From assembly GCA_905250125.1 (NCBI GenBank), contig CAJNOL010001281.1:1-64000 (forward strand): 64,000 nucleotides of DNA. The letters are read 5' to 3'. A program made the position numbers and the translations under genes. Below, one piece after another: positions 60,884 through 64,000 of this stretch. The notes beneath the pieces were generated by a model. It was not told the DNA's origin and ran no database searches. It saw only the letters and a program-made list of their open reading frames with translations. Origin of the DNA: Rotaria sordida. Its lineage: Eukaryota > Rotifera > Eurotatoria > Philodinida > Philodinidae. How positions within the stretch are numbered: the stretch's first letter is position 1; each line of letters opens with the position of its first letter.

Positions 60884-63800
60884 TATTTCTTTTTGTATTT
60901 GTACATTTTTCAAAATTCAGTTTGTTTTCTGAGCAAATAAGGCAAGCTCTGTTGCTCTAAAAGAATGATGAAAAAAAAAGAAAAACGATAAAATCAAGCA
61001 GACTGTTAGAAAAACATATTTTGTTTGTCAAAGGAACTCGAAAATAAGCATTTTCATGTGCTTGTGCTCATGACCTCAACGTAAAATTACAATTCAATAT
61101 CGAAATAAACCCTTTCATGTTGATTAGCATAATCAAAAACCTATATTCGGAGTATTTTTTCGCTTTTCAGCGAAAAGTGTCTTACATGAAATTGCTCTCT
61201 TAAAAGATCGCTGGTCTTTCAGGAAAGCGAAATCTAGAAATTGTTTAGATACCAATGTAAAGAGAACGTGTCGGGGTGCAAATCTGGCAAAAAAAATCTC
61301 CTCGAAAAAATTTGTTAATTTGTCCTTAATTTCGTAGACTAAAACTGGTCTGAAAAAGTACTTCCGAAGACCATTTTCTCGCATTGACAGGTGCCCCCGG
61401 CTGTCATCTATTGAACCCTGAAAACTGCAGGTCGCTATGACTTTCGATTCAAAAGTTATAAGCTTTTCTTCCACGCGCCTTCTTTAAAAATTTCGATAGT
61501 CGTATATGCAATATTTATCTGTTGCTTACTGTCGGTTTTTTTCTGTATATCATTGGATGAATATGCTGTTTGAAGCATACTAATAAGAAAAAGAAGCAAA
61601 GATAAACATTACGACCTGTATGCAAAAATAAATATTGCAGAGAGTGTTGATTATTGATAAGGACTAGCAACAGATGATGCACGATACCCAGTTTATAGAA
61701 AGATATTACACTGAAACAAAATCTTCTTAGATATAAGAGCGAAGGAAGCTATACGAAAAAAACTTGTATAAATTAAAAGCCTTTTCGACATATAGTTCAA
61801 CTGCATCAGATAGTTATCAGTTTTATTACTCATATCGGCTACCAACAATCAAAGCTTTGCTCAGACAAAGGTTGCTCTAATTGATTCAGAGAAATAAATA
61901 AATAAAAAAGTTCCGAAAACAAAAACACCATCTTGTCGGTGAATGAAGGAATAATATCCAATCGCTCACTTCACGAACAAGCACTGGAGGATAGTTATGT
62001 AACTAAATTGTATAGATGTTTTGCACAAAAAAATGTCTTTACCGAAAACTCCGCATGTTAATCGCGGTCATTATAGTCAAGGACGAACTCATTTCAGCTC
62101 TTGTCATTCAAAAGAGGAAATACTACTCGGATGATATTCACTTTTTGCTCATATAGGATTTATGCGGGATATGGGTATGGCTTTGGCTGTGGATGGATGC
62201 ATGTATGGCCATGGTACTGGATGCACGTTTTAGTGTGGATGTGGCTATAACTGCAGCGGTTATGGGGGATTTGAGTGTTGATCTTGTTGTGCGTATGCGT
62301 GTAGGTATGGCAGGTGAAGCGAATCAATGCGCCCTTATCGACACACACATCTACATCTACACCACACTCGTACCCACAGCCACATCCATCCACGCTTTCA
62401 CACCCTCCTTTGTCACAAAACTAGAGAAAAAGAATTCTAGTTTTGGATAAGACATACCTGCGGTGGAAAAGTCTTTCATACTTCAATCTCCAGTGGACTG
62501 TTGTTATTCAATAGTATGAAAAATAGTAAAATTTCAAGCGACGATTTCAAGATATGGCTTTCCGATAAATGTTTTCTTCTTGGAGTAAAAGTTGAACGAG
62601 TGTCAATGTATGGCTACGTTCTTCTTTAAACTCTAGTCATAAACATATTCCTAATTGATTACGAATCATTCAAGTTTAGCCCATGCTTAATTCAATATAT
62701 AGAAAGAATATCATCTGTAGTAATTCTACTCAGTTGGAAAATCTTGTCTTCGTTGCGCGTATCATCCAGTAGAAAGGGACCATCTTGAAGACATTATTAC
62801 AGTAGTCTCTTATTTTAAGAAGCAATCATTGAGTAACACATCAAAGAGAGAAAAACGGTCCTGTGTAATCATACATACGCGACTTGCACTGATTGTTCGC
62901 GTTATCCACAACATATTGAAACAAGATAGTGAATGATTGTTTTTGATTGAGACGATTTTTATGTCCAAACTCATTATGAGTCATAAAAATCGTCATGTAG
63001 CTCTTTCCTTTGCTGTCATAATTTTATTTGTATTTTTGAGTATAGAAGGCTATCTACCGCAAAAAAAATCTATAAAATTTCAATCTGAAAAGTTCGTGCG
63101 TCAATCAAATGAATATTTGTACATTCAAAAGTTTGATCTCGAAGAAGTTATGCTTTCTAAACTTTTGGACTTTGAATGAAACCTAAATCATCTGAATGGT
63201 CTGTAATATGTATTCAAGTTTTTGAAAGATGAATATCTAAAAATTAACAAATATTTGCTTGGCCATATTAACTACTATCAATTAGATTTATTTATGTAAT
63301 ACAAAAATTTTCTAATTTAAATTCAATAATACTATTTTTCGGTAGGGATGATAACAATAGCGAATGATGAAAATTTTGAACATAAAAATTGTTTTAAGGT
63401 TTTTTCTTACTCAGGAATATGTACTAGACGAGAATGATCTCGGTTAAGAAGTGATTGATCATTTTAGAAGTAAGAACTTTGCAAACCAAAGTCTTCCGAA
63501 TTAATAAAAAAAAAGTATGACTATAAAAAAAATCTTGACGAGAACTCTTTCTAATCTGATAAAAAGCTTCAGAACGAAAATTCTTATATTTGGTTGAGAA
63601 AATTGTAAGAATCGACTCAAACAAGTGTACGAAAAAAGACATTTTATTAAATATATGTAGCGCGTTCTTAATGATTTGTAACGTTAAAAATATTTCAAAC
63701 AAGAATAGCCGTACGTTGACCGTATGGATTACGAAGAGTAAATCAGAAAACCATGAAGTTAAATAAGATTTTATACATGTATCAGTACTTTTCTAATACA

Positions 63801-64000
63801 CATCTATAATTCTAATTCCATTGTCCTTGTTTGATGCATGCTTCGAGCGAATATAATACTTATATGTATGTAATGCCCTGTTTAACTCGGATCATGAAAT
63901 GGAGATCGATTGTGACCATCGATCAGACTATTTCAAAAGAAATAGAGTTATTTATTGTAAATTTGTAAGTTCATTCTCATTCTCTATAGTATCAGCATTT
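60884..64000. other. Intergenic, no gene recognised
   Basis: 3.1 kb with no convincing gene. ORFs at 61133-61474 (minus), 62937-63179 (plus; a single hydrophobic segment) and 63424-63702 (minus) have no known domain. A degenerate GT-rich/AC-rich cassette lies at 62160-62405. Confidence 0.45.
62160..62405. repeat. Degenerate inverted GT-rich/AC-rich cassette, longest spacer
   Basis: GGGATATGGGTATGGCTTTG and GCTGTGGATGGATGCATG run on through GTGTGGATGTGGC and GTGCGTATGCGTGTAGG to about 62315. AC-rich sequence (CACACACATCTACATCTACA, CGTACCCACAGCCACATCC) follows to 62405. Same strand order as the other three cassettes but much more diverged. Confidence 0.6.

Noticed and set aside
62937-63179. 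80-aa ORF with one hydrophobic segment
   Set aside because: Could be a signal-anchored peptide, but no homology and no downstream exon found.
1-64000. CRISPR arrays, bacterial operons, rRNA genes
   Set aside because: None present; spliced introns, a Pol III-type tRNA and animal gene families show a eukaryotic nuclear genome.

Overview
The window looks like a piece of a bdelloid rotifer nuclear genome (genus not decidable from here). The DNA is AT-rich, the genes are split by many GT-AG introns of about 50-100 bp, and several contents are typical of the group: an ADP-ribosyltransferase fused to kinesin-light-chain-type TPRs, VCBS/FG-GAP repeats, a gypsy-like retroelement with a DEDDy exonuclease ORF3, TGTGGG-like repeats, and genes of non-metazoan character (a BBE-type flavin oxidase and an IPNS-like 2OG oxygenase). 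There are three assembly gaps: 18182-18191, 36566-36575 and 58703-58802.

Layout. 1-6.5 kb: decayed Ty3/gypsy-like retrotransposon on the minus strand, truncated in gag, with a DEDDy exonuclease ORF3. 7.1-9.3 kb: BBE-like oxidase gene on the minus strand whose FAD-binding domain is split by about 400 bp of inverted TGTGGG/CCCACA repeats. 11.3-13.9 kb: nuclear receptor (8 exons, minus). 16.6-22.4 kb: graveyard of a filamin-domain pseudogene split by a MITE, a second GT-rich inverted cassette, a Tc1/mariner-type element with roughly 485-bp inverted arms, an FG-GAP pseudogene and a further inverted repeat. 25.0-35.7 kb: 15-exon SOGA/MTCL1-family coiled-coil gene (minus). 37.4-41.2 kb: three-exon gene of unknown function (minus). 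44.0-45.6 kb: BBS4 (plus). 48.67 kb: tRNA-Val(CAC). 50.6-51.4 kb: foldback element. 52.6-55.6 kb: ART-TPR gene (minus). 57.0-58.2 kb: 2OG-Fe(II) oxygenase (plus). 59.0-60.9 kb: dead intron-bearing Tc1/IS630-type transposase. The last 3 kb carry no gene that I recognise, only a degenerate GT-rich cassette.

The host genes do not form one pathway. BBS4 (BBSome) and SOGA/MTCL1 (microtubule organisation) are ordinary animal cytoskeleton/cilium genes, and the nuclear receptor is an ordinary animal transcription factor. The ART-TPR, BBE and 2OG genes are accessory genes of the kind bdelloids are known to hold near mobile elements. For the multi-exon models I placed splice sites by hand, and the summed exon lengths are exact multiples of three for the nuclear receptor (560 aa), SOGA/MTCL1-like (1431 aa), unknown gene (613 aa), BBS4 (486 aa) and oxygenase (369 aa).

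Most unusual points: four head-to-head GT-rich/AC-rich cassettes, one sitting inside a gene; the exonuclease-bearing retroelement whose in-frame stops are mostly explained by C:G to T:A transitions; the ART-TPR protein with a conserved-looking uncharacterised N-terminal domain and two-unit TPR expansion; and several independent foldback/MITE families.
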